In this document: one piece after another, positions 19,444 through 28,178 of the stretch | Layout of the letters: each line of letters opens with the position of its first letter | Position numbering within the stretch: the first letter of the stretch is position 1 | From: Bradyrhizobium sp. Leo170 | GTDB taxonomy: Bacteria > Pseudomonadota > Alphaproteobacteria > Rhizobiales > Xanthobacteraceae | DNA length: 37,639 nucleotides | Reading direction: 5' to 3' | Assembly (NCBI RefSeq): GCF_004296405.1 | Contig: NZ_PSRR01000044.1 | Span: 1 to 37,639, forward strand | Notes under the pieces: generated by a model | What the model was told of the DNA's origin: nothing | The model's database searches: none | The model's input: only the letters and a program-made list of their open reading frames with translations | Made by a program: the position numbers and the translations under genes

Positions 19444-20829
19444 TCACACCTCCTGATAGTCGGCGGGAGCGACCCTGACGTATCCGCCGGCGCGCAGCGA
19501 CTCAGGCTCAACGATCTCCTCGGCGGGAGCTGTCGGCGCATTGCGCGCGGTCTTCCAATCGCTCTCGAATATCTGCGTGAAGTAATCGCAGATGCCCGGA
19601 TGAGAGAGCCACACGCCGGCCTCGCGATTCTTGGAGACGGCGGAATCGGACCAGTTCTGCGAACTGACCAGGACATCCTGGCCATCGACCAGGATCATCT
19701 TGTTATGGCAATGCACGAAGCGGGTCGTATCGATGTATCGTATGTTCTTGCCGGCCACGAGGCCGAACTGCTGCTTTAGCAGCGCCAGGTTTTTCTTCTC
19801 GGCGTCGAGATCCTCCTTGCCGAAGACCTTGCCGAGAATGATGCGGATATCCAGCTTCTTGTTCTGCTTTCGCGCGTCCGCAATTGCCGTCAGCAATTTC
19901 TGGATGTCAGGCTGCTTGCCACGAATGTATTGCTGCTCGATCAATACCGACTTCTTTGCCGCCCGAAGCTTCCCCGGGATCACCTGCATGTAGTTGTCCG
20001 GACTGAGGACCGGCTGAACGGCAAGCGGCTTGGTGAGCTTGAAAGTCTTGCTCGGAAACAGCTTGGCCGGGATCTTCGTCGGCGCCCGCTCGATCATGAA
20101 AGCGTTGGCCGCTGCAATGGCCTGAGCCAGCGCTTCCGGTCCCGTCAGCTCGAGATTCATGTCGCTTTCGAGAATGCCGGTGAAGAATTTCGAAAGTTTC
20201 CTGGAGCGGATCGCCAGGCCGGTGTCGCGATTGCCGGGCCGGAAGTGAGCGGGATCGCCGCCGTCCTTCACGTTGAGGGGTATGCTGTTCTCGCTGTAGT
20301 TACCGCTCTGCACGATGCACCATTCGCCATCGATGACGATCACCTTCTCGTGCGATGAGCTGAAGAAGTGCACCCGATGACTGGCGCACGATGGTGCCGG
20401 CACGCCGTCGACCCCGGCATCGTTCAGGTCATCGAACAGCTCCTGCTCATCCTTGCTGTCGATATCGAGCATGAGCTTGACCTTGACGCCGCGCGCGAGC
20501 GCATCCAGTACGAGCTGCTTGATATACTCGGCGGAAAAGTCATAGATGCCGATCAGGATCGACCTCTTCGCATCGTCAAACAGCTTCTTGGTCACCGCGA
20601 AAGTCGAATCCGGCGAGCAATAGGCGATGATTTCCTGATCGACGTCGACCGCGGGAACCCTGACTTTCTCGTATTCTTCGAGATGGCAGTTGCGCGGAAC
20701 CATTTCCGGCATGAAGACGTCGGTCCGGACCGGCACCACGCGATCGCCCTCGGCCCGAACGCTCTGCGGTTCGGCAAGAAACGGCCCGCGATGCTTGAGC
20801 ATCGATTGGCGCAATACGAAGCTCGGCAT
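19444..20829 (-). CDS. phospholipase D-like protein with two HKD motifs
   Basis: A 461-residue protein from ATG 20829 (GGGGGGAT upstream). Both catalytic HxKxxxxD motifs are present: HEKVIVID with His160, Lys162 and Asp167, followed by a Gly-Asn (SGNYS), and HNKMILVD with His375, Lys377 and Asp382, followed by SSQNWS. Two complete half-sites in one chain is the layout of phospholipases D, cardiolipin synthases and some nucleases. There is no signal peptide or clear membrane segment, so it is probably cytoplasmic unless released in another way. Substrate (lipid or nucleic acid) is not told by sequence. It is the last gene of a tight operon with a trypsin-like protease and an 81-residue protein, 24 bases after the latter. 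Confidence 0.88.
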   Translation of the reverse strand: MPSFVLRQSMLKHRGPFLAEPQSVRAEGDRVVPVRTDVFMPEMVPRNCHLEEYEKVRVPAVDVDQEIIAYCSPDSTFAVTKKLFDDAKRSILIGIYDFSAEYIKQLVLDALARGVKVKLMLDIDSKDEQELFDDLNDAGVDGVPAPSCASHRVHFFSSSHEKVIVIDGEWCIVQSGNYSENSIPLNVKDGGDPAHFRPGNRDTGLAIRSRKLSKFFTGILESDMNLELTGPEALAQAIAAANAFMIERAPTKIPAKLFPSKTFKLTKPLAVQPVLSPDNYMQVIPGKLRAAKKSVLIEQQYIRGKQPDIQKLLTAIADARKQNKKLDIRIILGKVFGKEDLDAEKKNLALLKQQFGLVAGKNIRYIDTTRFVHCHNKMILVDGQDVLVSSQNWSDSAVSKNREAGVWLSHPGICDYFTQIFESDWKTARNAPTAPAEEIVEPESLRAGGYVRVAPADYQEV

Positions 20830-20853
20830 TTTATCCCCCCATGTTTGCGAGAA

Positions 20854-21099
20854 TCATTCCGGTTTGAAAGGCTCGCTCTTTACGCAGACCAGCGGCACCT
20901 GGACGTCCCCCTTTTCCGTCGCGACGGTAAGCATGAGAGGCAGCGTCACGTTGGCTTCCGGAGCGACATGCGCGACGACGACCCAGCCGCGCTTGCCGTG
21001 ATCCTTCCCCGCCTCCACGCCGATGGCATGGGCGCCGCATTTCAGCAGTTCGCGACTGTTGAGTTCGCGTGCCTTGTTGGCCTGTTGCTCGTTCGCCAT
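20854..21099 (-). CDS. small protein resembling the protease N-terminal domain
   Basis: An 81-residue protein from ATG 21099 (TTG and GTG codons just before are less likely). I do not recognise the family by name. It is mainly beta-strand in character, with the pattern HAIGVEAG, GKRGWVVVAHV, LPLMLTV, DVQVPLVCV and a final SEPFKP. The N-terminal domain of the adjacent protease has a similar series in the same order: NIVGIGIAD, TGELSVCFYV, IPPVLSV, KAVFTDVQAIG and KVRPQ. I infer a shared fold, making it perhaps a stand-alone inhibitor, chaperone or binding subunit. It lies 27 bases after the protease and 24 before the PLD gene. No signal peptide is present. Confidence 0.75.
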   Translation of the reverse strand: MANEQQANKARELNSRELLKCGAHAIGVEAGKDHGKRGWVVVAHVAPEANVTLPLMLTVATEKGDVQVPLVCVKSEPFKPE

Positions 21100-21126
21100 C
21101 ACCAATCCGCATGGCCGGTCCGCTTC

Positions 21127-22113
21127 TCATGCTTTCACGAAGCGGAACTTCAGCGCCTTCATGACCTCGGCAATCGGATTGAAGATACTCGCGGCACCCG
21201 ACCCGGCAAAGTGCAAACCGACGATCTTCTTGCTTGCCTTGTCGACGATGATTGCGCCGGAATCGCCAGGCTTCGAATAATGCGTGCACTTCACCTGGTC
21301 CAGGAACCCGATCTTGCCGAGGCCCGGATAGGGCATGACGATCCTGAAGTGGACGTCCTGGACTTCGCCATCGGCATCTTCCGACGTCCGTCCGCGCGTG
21401 ACGATCTTCATCCCGCGCACCGGATTGGTGGTCGCAAAGGGAGAAGCCGCTCCGCGTATGGAAAAATCTATCTTGTCGAGAAAGTCCTGATCGATCTCGG
21501 CGAGAGCCGCATCCACGCGGTTGAGAAAATCGTCACCGGTCTTGAACTTCAGGATAGCGGATAATGTCGCGACGACCTGATCCCTGCCGCCATTGTCGGA
21601 CTCGCCGGGAAAGACGATCTTGTCGCCGACCTTCCCCAATCCGCTCTTGGCAAGCACGTGGGAATTGCTGAGCACGAACAGCTTCTTCCCCTTCTTGACG
21701 ATCGCCCCAAGGGTTCCCGTATCCGTCAGATTTCCGATGCTATAGCCGCTGAGCAGCGGCGACTTCTGCTTGTTGACTTGGGGACGAACCTTTCCGATCG
21801 CCTGGACATCGGTGAATACTGCCTTGCGACCCGGCACACTCAGAACGGGAGGGATCATCTTCTGGCTCTTCATCCGGCTCTTGGCGATCTTCTTTTCGAC
21901 GTAGAAGCACACGCTCAGTTCGCCGGTGTCTTTCTTCTCGGTGATCTTGTCCGCAATTCCGATGCCGACGATGTTGGGATCTTCGAAGACGGTCCGCACT
22001 CGCTCAACATGCCTTACCTCAAGCAGCCCCAAGGATTCCGGCCGGGCTCCCTTCTCGCCGCTGACCAGGTTGAGCGCATCAAGCAGTTCCTTCGGAGTAT
22101 CGTTCCTTGCCAT
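21127..22113 (-). CDS. trypsin-like serine protease with extra N-terminal domain
   Basis: A 328-residue protein from ATG 22113 (GGGGGAGG upstream). The C-terminal part, about residues 120-328, is a chymotrypsin-fold protease: His152 in FVLSNSHVLA, Asp201 in NRVDAALAEID, and Ser285 in SKPGDSGAIIVD, all in correct order and context, followed by IVGLHFAG. Residues about 32-112 form a separate beta-rich domain (DPNIVGIGIADK, GELSVCFYVEKK), like that found before the protease domain in bacterial NAL1-like proteins. No signal peptide or transmembrane segment is visible, so a cytoplasmic protease is likely. It heads an operon with the 81-residue protein and the PLD-like protein, and is divergent from uvrD. 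Target and trigger are unknown. Confidence 0.87.
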   Translation of the reverse strand: MARNDTPKELLDALNLVSGEKGARPESLGLLEVRHVERVRTVFEDPNIVGIGIADKITEKKDTGELSVCFYVEKKIAKSRMKSQKMIPPVLSVPGRKAVFTDVQAIGKVRPQVNKQKSPLLSGYSIGNLTDTGTLGAIVKKGKKLFVLSNSHVLAKSGLGKVGDKIVFPGESDNGGRDQVVATLSAILKFKTGDDFLNRVDAALAEIDQDFLDKIDFSIRGAASPFATTNPVRGMKIVTRGRTSEDADGEVQDVHFRIVMPYPGLGKIGFLDQVKCTHYSKPGDSGAIIVDKASKKIVGLHFAGSGAASIFNPIAEVMKALKFRFVKA

Positions 22114-22350
22114 GACGCCTCCCCCAGAGATGCAAGCCGGCGAATTCAACAATCTTGAGTTGAGATTCGCATTTTGGCAAGCCTACGCGCCCGCCAGTCA
22201 ATCGAATCTTGATGAAACTATTGCGATCCCGGCTGGGCTTTTGGCGACGCCCGTGGCACGCCGAAAACCGGCCTTTTATTGGCCATGCTGCCCTCGCAAA
22301 CCGGCGGCGCGAGTGCCATGTTATCGACTTGAGAATCAAGGACTTCGTTA

Positions 22351-24915
22351 TTGACTGATCTGCGCAAGCCCCTGCCACACGCCCCTGCTCCGGCGGCCTC
22401 GCCAGTGCCCGGCGGCATCGCCGCACGCGCCCGTGCGGCGGCAAGCCCGCAATATCTCGCAGGGCTCAATCCGGAGCAGCGCGAGGCGGTGGAGACGCTG
22501 GACGGTCCTGTGCTGGTTCTGGCCGGTGCCGGCACCGGCAAGACGCGGGTCTTGACTACCCGTATCGCCCATATCCTGAGCCAGGGCCGCGCACGGCCGC
22601 ACGAGATCCTGTCGGTGACCTTCACCAACAAGGCGGCGCGCGAGATGAAGCTGCGGCTCGGCCAGATGCTCGGCCAGGCGGTCGAAGGTATGCCGTGGCT
22701 CGGCACCTTCCACTCGATCGCGGGACGCATCCTGCGCATCCATGCCGAGCTGGTGCAGCTCAAATCCAACTTCACCGTGCTTGATGTCGACGACCAGGTG
22801 CGGCTGTTGAAGCAACTGCTGCAGGCCGAGAACATCGACGACAAGCGCTGGCCGGCGCGGATGCTGGCCGGATTGATCGACACCTGGAAGAACCGCGGCC
22901 TGACGCCGTCACAGGTGCCGGCCGGCGAAGCCGCGAGTTTCGCCAACGGCAAGGGCGGCAAGCTCTATGCGAGCTATCAGGAACGGCTGAAGATCCTCAA
23001 CGCTGCCGATTTCGGCGATCTCTTGCTCGAGAACATCCGCCTGTTCCGCGAGAACCCGGATGTGCTCAGGCAATACCAGAACCGCTTCAAGTTCATCCTG
23101 GTCGACGAATATCAAGACACCAACGTCGCGCAGTATCTCTGGCTGCGGCTGCTGTCGCAGGCGCCGTCGTCCAAGTCGGCTCCTCTCTCTACCGTCATTC
23201 CGGGGCGCATCGAAGATGCGAACCCGGAATCCGGAGATGAAGTGAACTCATCTCGAGATTCCGGGTCTGCGCTTTCAGCGCATCCCGGAATGACGGAGGT
23301 CACCTCTTCTGCATCCACTCCACCCAAGAACATCTGCTGCGTCGGCGACGACGACCAGTCGATCTACGGTTGGCGCGGTGCCGAGGTCGACAACATCCTG
23401 CGCTTCGAGCACGATTTTCCCGGCGCAAAAGTCATTCGCCTCGAACGCAACTATCGCTCGACCGGCCACATCCTCGCCGCCGCCTCGCATCTGATCGCGC
23501 ACAATGAAGGCCGGCTCGGCAAGACCCTGCGCACCGAGGACCAGGATGGCGAGAAAGTCACCGTCACCGGCTCCTGGGATTCGGAGGAGGAAGCGCGCGG
23601 GATCGGCGAGGAGATCGAGGATCTGCAGCGCGCCGGCGAGAATTTGAACGAGATCGCGATCCTGGTGCGCGCCTCGTTCCAGATGCGCGAGTTCGAAGAC
23701 CGCTTCGTCACGCTTGGCCTGCCCTATCGCGTGATCGGCGGTCCGCGCTTCTATGAGCGCGCCGAAATCCGCGATGCGCTGGCTTACCTGCGCACGATCA
23801 ATTCACCCGCCGACGATCTCGCCTTCGAGCGCATCATCAATGTGCCGAAGCGCGGGCTCGGCGACGCCACCGTGCAGCTCTTGCACGACCACGCCCGCAA
23901 GCGCCGCATTCCGCTGTTCGAGGCCGCGCGCGCCGTAGCGGAGACCGACGAGTTGAAGCCGAAAGCGCGCGGGAGCCTCCGTGGTGTCGTGCAGCAATTC
24001 GACCGCTGGCGGGCGCAGAGCGAGGTGACCTCGCACACGGAACTGGCCGAGGTCGTGCTCGACGAGAGCGGTTACACCGAGATGTGGCAGAAGGACCGCT
24101 CGGCGGACGCCGCCGGCAGGCTCGACAACCTCAAAGAGCTCATTCGCTCGATGGAAGAGTTCGAGAACCTGCAAGGGTTCCTCGAGCACATCTCGCTGGT
24201 GATGGACCGCGACGGCGAAGCCGGCGACGAGGCCGTCTCGCTGATGACGCTGCATTCCGCCAAGGGCCTGGAGTTCGACAACGTCTTCCTGCCCGGCTGG
24301 GAGGAAGGCCTGTTTCCAAGCCAGCGCACGCTGGATGAGCAGGGCCGCGCGGGCCTCGAGGAAGAGCGCCGCCTCGCCCATGTCGGGCTGACCCGCGCGC
24401 GGCGCCGGGCAAAAATCTATTTCGCCACCAACCGCCGCATCCACGGCACCTGGTCGACCACGATTCCCTCACGCTTCCTCGACGAATTGCCGGCGCATAA
24501 TGTCGAGATCACGGAATCCAAGGGCGGCTCCGGCTGGGGCGGCGCCGGCGGCTACGGCCCCTCGCGCTTCGACAATGTCGAAGCCTTTGGCTCCAGCTAC
24601 ACGACACCGGGCTGGCAGCGCGCCCAGGCCAACCGCGCCCGCAACCAGAACCGCGGCGGCTCGCGCGGCGGATTCGACGAGGAGCAATCGCCGTTCGGCG
24701 GTTTCGGCCGCAACAAGCGCGGCCCGATGGTGATCGAAGGCGAACTGGTGGCGAAATCCACCGGCACGGTTTCGGAATTTTCGCTCGATGACCGCGTGTT
24801 CCACCAGAAATTCGGCTACGGCCATGTGGTGAAGATCGACGGCAACAAACTCACCATCGCCTTCGAGAAGGCCGGCGAGAAAAAGGTGGTCGATAGTTTC
24901 GTGGAGCGGGTGTAA
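22351..24915 (+). CDS. uvrD: UvrD/PcrA/Rep-type DNA helicase, with in-frame repeat insertion
   Basis: An 854-residue superfamily 1A helicase. All motifs are visible: I LAGAGTGKTR, Ia TFTNKAAREM, II ILVDEYQDTN, III GDDDQSIYGWRGA, IV LERNYRST, V TLHSAKGLEFDNVF and VI AHVGLTRARRRAKIYFA. The C-terminal end (FHQKFGYGHVVKI) is the Tudor-like tail of PcrA/UvrD. It unwinds DNA 3' to 5' in nucleotide excision and mismatch repair. The start is TTG 22351 with AAGGA eight bases upstream; no ATG is available nearby. Residues about 281-315, between motifs II and III, are encoded by a 105-bp palindromic repeat and are absent from the family pattern as I know it. The frame stays open, so the protein is probably made with an extra loop. 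Confidence 0.93.
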   Translation: MTDLRKPLPHAPAPAASPVPGGIAARARAAASPQYLAGLNPEQREAVETLDGPVLVLAGAGTGKTRVLTTRIAHILSQGRARPHEILSVTFTNKAAREMKLRLGQMLGQAVEGMPWLGTFHSIAGRILRIHAELVQLKSNFTVLDVDDQVRLLKQLLQAENIDDKRWPARMLAGLIDTWKNRGLTPSQVPAGEAASFANGKGGKLYASYQERLKILNAADFGDLLLENIRLFRENPDVLRQYQNRFKFILVDEYQDTNVAQYLWLRLLSQAPSSKSAPLSTVIPGRIEDANPESGDEVNSSRDSGSALSAHPGMTEVTSSASTPPKNICCVGDDDQSIYGWRGAEVDNILRFEHDFPGAKVIRLERNYRSTGHILAAASHLIAHNEGRLGKTLRTEDQDGEKVTVTGSWDSEEEARGIGEEIEDLQRAGENLNEIAILVRASFQMREFEDRFVTLGLPYRVIGGPRFYERAEIRDALAYLRTINSPADDLAFERIINVPKRGLGDATVQLLHDHARKRRIPLFEAARAVAETDELKPKARGSLRGVVQQFDRWRAQSEVTSHTELAEVVLDESGYTEMWQKDRSADAAGRLDNLKELIRSMEEFENLQGFLEHISLVMDRDGEAGDEAVSLMTLHSAKGLEFDNVFLPGWEEGLFPSQRTLDEQGRAGLEEERRLAHVGLTRARRRAKIYFATNRRIHGTWSTTIPSRFLDELPAHNVEITESKGGSGWGGAGGYGPSRFDNVEAFGSSYTTPGWQRAQANRARNQNRGGSRGGFDEEQSPFGGFGRNKRGPMVIEGELVAKSTGTVSEFSLDDRVFHQKFGYGHVVKIDGNKLTIAFEKAGEKKVVDSFVERV
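23192..23296. repeat. 105-bp palindromic element inserted in frame in uvrD
   Basis: Ends are a perfect 13-bp inverted pair, CCGTCATTCCGGG (23192-23204) and CCCGGAATGACGG (23284-23296). Inner pairs include CCCGGAATC/GATTCCGGG and GAGATGA/TCATCTC at the centre, so the whole folds into one long hairpin. Its length is divisible by three. It matches an intergenic repeat type that I remember as common in Bradyrhizobium. Confidence 0.85.
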
Positions 24916-24991
24916 GAGGGTGTCCTGCGGGTCGCTCACTTAATGCCGGCAGAACAGGCTTTAAGGTCTACATGATCCAGGGTGGGGTTTC

Positions 24992-25186
24992 ATGTTGACC
25001 AACAGCCGCGAGATCATACGCCGCCTGGAGCGGGAAGGATGGATACTTGTTCGCGTTACCGGTTCGCACCACGTGTTCAAGAATCCCATATCCGGCGAAA
25101 CGCTGGTCATTCCGCACCCAAAGAAGGACTTGGGGGAAGGACTGATGCGCGCCATCTATAAAGGTGCAGGCTGGAAGCCCGATTGA
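24992..25186 (+). CDS. hicA: HicA-type mRNA interferase toxin
   Basis: A 64-residue protein, standard HicA (YcfA) length. It starts MLTNSREIIRRLEREGWILVRVTGSHHVFKNP, with the small dsRNA-binding-like fold and the conserved GSHHVF, where His26 is the expected catalytic histidine; LVIPHPKKDLGEGLMRAI (residues 38-55) is the other hallmark. GGGTGGGG lies before ATG 24992. HicA cleaves mRNA and stops growth when not bound by HicB. It is followed eight bases later by the HicB gene. The pair sits just after uvrD, 76 bases downstream. Confidence 0.9.
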   Translation: MLTNSREIIRRLEREGWILVRVTGSHHVFKNPISGETLVIPHPKKDLGEGLMRAIYKGAGWKPD

Positions 25187-25194
25187 GGTTGGCC

Positions 25195-25485
25195 ATGGCT
25201 CACTACGTCGCGATTGTTGAGGACGCCGGACCCGAGCACAGCGTGGGTGTCTGGTTTCCGGATCTGCCCGGCTGCACTTCCGGCGGCGATGATATCGATG
25301 AAGCCTTGCGCAATGCGCCGGAGGCCTTGCAGCTCTATGCGGAAAGCCTTGAAAATGACGGCAAGTCGCTGCCGCGTCCGCGAACACTGACCGAGCTGAA
25401 GGCCGAGCCGGAGATCGCGAACGACATAAAGACCTATATGGTCGCCCTGATTGAATTACCCGCGCGCGCTCACGCGGCGGAGTGA
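25195..25485 (+). CDS. hicB: HicB-type antitoxin, short form
   Basis: A 96-residue protein from ATG 25195, with TTGAGG upstream. It starts [12 protein letters not shown] and has the HicB core pattern [28 protein letters not shown], a partial RNase-H-like fold, then [15 protein letters not shown]. The core binds and blocks HicA. Many HicB proteins add a C-terminal ribbon-helix-helix or HTH domain for autorepression; here the chain ends at [11 protein letters not shown] with none, and I found no such domain continuing in other frames. It may therefore not bind DNA, or a truncation may have occurred. Confidence 0.88.
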   Translation: MAHYVAIVEDAGPEHSVGVWFPDLPGCTSGGDDIDEALRNAPEALQLYAESLENDGKSLPRPRTLTELKAEPEIANDIKTYMVALIELPARAHAAE

Positions 25486-25609
25486 ACTGATCGTCGTTTC
25501 GACGGATTGCAGAACCAGCCAAGCGTACCTATGTACTGGCCGCCCCTCCTCTCGCGCGGCGCAACGTCGCGTTCCCTGTACTTTTCCCGCCAGCCCATCA
25601 CCGTTAGCC

Positions 25610-26518
<909 letters not shown>

Positions 26519-26533
<15 letters not shown>

Positions 26534-26592
26534 AGTTCCTATCAGGGTTTGCCGCACCCTCGTCATAGGAACTTCAAACTTTAATGCCGCAC
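26519..26592. repeat. hairpin over the ABC ATPase stop codon
   Basis: A perfect 17-bp inverted pair at 26526-26542 and 26565-26581 (core GAAGTTCCTAT), extended outward by GTGCGGCA (26519-26526) and TGCCGCAC (26585-26592) with a three-base bulge. The stem includes the ATPase stop codon at 26531-26533. It could act as an attenuator or an mRNA stabiliser inside the operon. Confidence 0.8.
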
Positions 26593-26610
26593 CAGAATCA
26601 TAGATTTGCT

Positions 26611-26681
26611 AGCGCTCCTCTGATTTCGAAGTTCGCATTGGAGGCTCCGCGAACGCGTGCGAACTTCGAAATCAGAGCGCT
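26611..26681. repeat. second hairpin before the ABC permease
   Basis: Arms at 26611-26637 and 26658-26681 pair almost completely (AGCGCT, then CTGATTTCGAAGTTCGCA and its complement), with three extra bases in the left arm and a 20-base loop. It ends 12 bases before the permease ATG, so it may also hide or expose the ribosome site (GGTGAGGA). Confidence 0.8.
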
Positions 26682-26693
26682 GGTGAGGACACC

Positions 26694-27455
26694 ATGAATT
26701 ATCGGGCGATCCGCGCAATCTATTTGTTCGAAATGGCGCGCACCTGGCGCACGCTGTTGCAGAGCATCGTCTCGCCAGTGGTGTCGACTTCGCTCTATTT
26801 CGTGGTGTTCGGCGCCGCGATCGGCTCGCGCATCACGGAGGTCGAGGGCGTCAGCTACGGCACCTTCATCGTGCCCGGGCTCGTGATGCTGTCGGTGCTG
26901 ACGCAGAGCATCGCCAACGCATCCTTCGGCATCTATTTCCCGAAATTCGTCGGCACGATCTATGAAATCCTCTCGGCGCCGATCTCCTATTTCGAGATCA
27001 TCATCGGCTATGTCGGGGCGGCCGCGACGAAGTCGATCATCCTCGGGCTCATCATCATGGCGACAGCCGGATTGTTCGTGCCGCTGCACATCAATCACCC
27101 GATCTGGATGCTGACCTTCCTGGTGCTGACCGCCGTCACCTTCAGCCTGTTCGGCTTCATCATCGGCATCTGGGCCGATGGATTCGAGAAGCTGCAGATG
27201 ATCCCGATGCTGGTGGTGACGCCGCTGACGTTCCTGGGCGGCAGCTTCTATTCCGTGAACATGCTGCCCTCGGGCTGGCGCACCATCACCCTGCTCAACC
27301 CCGTGGTCTACCTGATCTCGGGCTTCCGCTGGAGCTTCTATGGGATCGCAGATGTCGGCGTCGGCCTGAGTCTCGGCATGACCCTGGGCTTCCTCGCCAC
27401 CTGCCTGGCGATTGTCTGGTGGATCTTCCGGACGGGCTACCGGCTCAAGCATTGA
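26694..27455 (+). CDS. ABC-2 type exporter permease (YadH/NodJ-like)
   Basis: A 253-residue inner-membrane permease with six hydrophobic segments. It starts [21 protein letters not shown], then shows the ABC-2 features [29 protein letters not shown] and, near the end, [17 protein letters not shown] and [17 protein letters not shown]. This is the YadH/NodJ/KpsM group that exports drugs, lipids or oligosaccharides. GTGAGGA lies before ATG 26694. It pairs with the ATPase upstream; two long hairpins separate the genes. Homology to NodJ does not imply nodulation here; no nod genes are present. Confidence 0.92.
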   Translation: MNYRAIRAIYLFEMARTWRTLLQSIVSPVVSTSLYFVVFGAAIGSRITEVEGVSYGTFIVPGLVMLSVLTQSIANASFGIYFPKFVGTIYEILSAPISYFEIIIGYVGAAATKSIILGLIIMATAGLFVPLHINHPIWMLTFLVLTAVTFSLFGFIIGIWADGFEKLQMIPMLVVTPLTFLGGSFYSVNMLPSGWRTITLLNPVVYLISGFRWSFYGIADVGVGLSLGMTLGFLATCLAIVWWIFRTGYRLKH

Positions 27456-27463
27456 TCGGCGTC

Positions 27464-27552
27464 GTAGCCCGGATGAAGCGCAGCGCAATCCGGGAACGCT
27501 GTCACAGCTCGCGGCACCGTCTCCGGATTGCGCTTCGCTCCATCCGGGCTAC
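27464..27552. repeat. GTAGCCCGGATG palindromic repeat
   Basis: Arms at 27464-27493 and 27523-27552 match at 28 of 30 positions. The outer part is the same family as the repeat at 5701-5797. It lies just after the ABC permease stop (27455) and before the end of a convergent small gene (27558), in a terminator position. Confidence 0.85.
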
Positions 27553-27557
27553 CGTGA

Positions 27558-27890
27558 TCAGCGGTAGCAGCGGAAATGGCCCGAGCGGGCGTAGTAGCCG
27601 CGGCAGCGATGGCCACGGTGCCAGCCGCGATTGGGAATGCCGAGCACGCCGTTGACCGCACCCACGGCACCGCCGACGCCGGCGCCAACGGCACCCCCAA
27701 CCACGCCGCCGACCGGACCGGCGATCCGATTGCCCTCGTAGGCTCCCTCGTGCGCGCCGCGAACGATGCCCTGGGCATGTCCCAGATGAGGCATCGCAAG
27801 CAATGCAAGGATGATGGCGGCGGCCGCAAGCATGAGCCGCACCGGCGTGACATCAGGCAGCGCCAGCGTCTTGACCTTGGTCTTCTTCAT
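27558..27890 (-). CDS. small exported glycine-zipper-like protein
   Basis: A 110-residue protein from ATG 27890 (MKKTKVKTLALP). A hydrophobic stretch (LMLAAAAIILALLAMP) followed by GHAQG looks like a signal peptide with a long N-region. The mature part has a glycine-zipper run GPVGGVVGGAVGAGVGGAVG, then a short tail rich in Gly, His, Arg and Tyr (RGWHRGHRCRGYYARSGHFRCYR) with two cysteines. Proteins of this kind are common in Bradyrhizobium and are of unknown function; the zipper suggests insertion in or packing against membranes. The gene is convergent with the ABC operon across a palindromic repeat. Confidence 0.75.
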   Translation of the reverse strand: MKKTKVKTLALPDVTPVRLMLAAAAIILALLAMPHLGHAQGIVRGAHEGAYEGNRIAGPVGGVVGGAVGAGVGGAVGAVNGVLGIPNRGWHRGHRCRGYYARSGHFRCYR

Positions 27891-28178
27891 CACAATTCCC
27901 AAAAATGCACGGCAAATTGTACCGTCAGGCGGGAGTGTGAAACGCCCTTGCGGCCAAATGGTTGCGCGTCTGTGACGAATTCGAGTCGTCCGCTCACAAC
28001 TCGCGAAAAAGTCAGCAGGCCGGCGCCGGATTTCTCCGATGGCGCCTTGCTTGCGCCGCTCGTTATATTAACGATGCATAGCCGGGCTACTGGAACCCGA
28101 GCCGGATTCCGGGCATATTGGATGCCGGGGACGGAGAACCGCGGCGCTGCAATGGTAGGCCTGGAGGGCCAAGGTAAG

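Noticed and set aside
19444..22113. Assignment of the protease-PLD operon to a named anti-phage system
   Set aside because: I cannot match it to one from sequence alone, and the other genes around it are housekeeping type.
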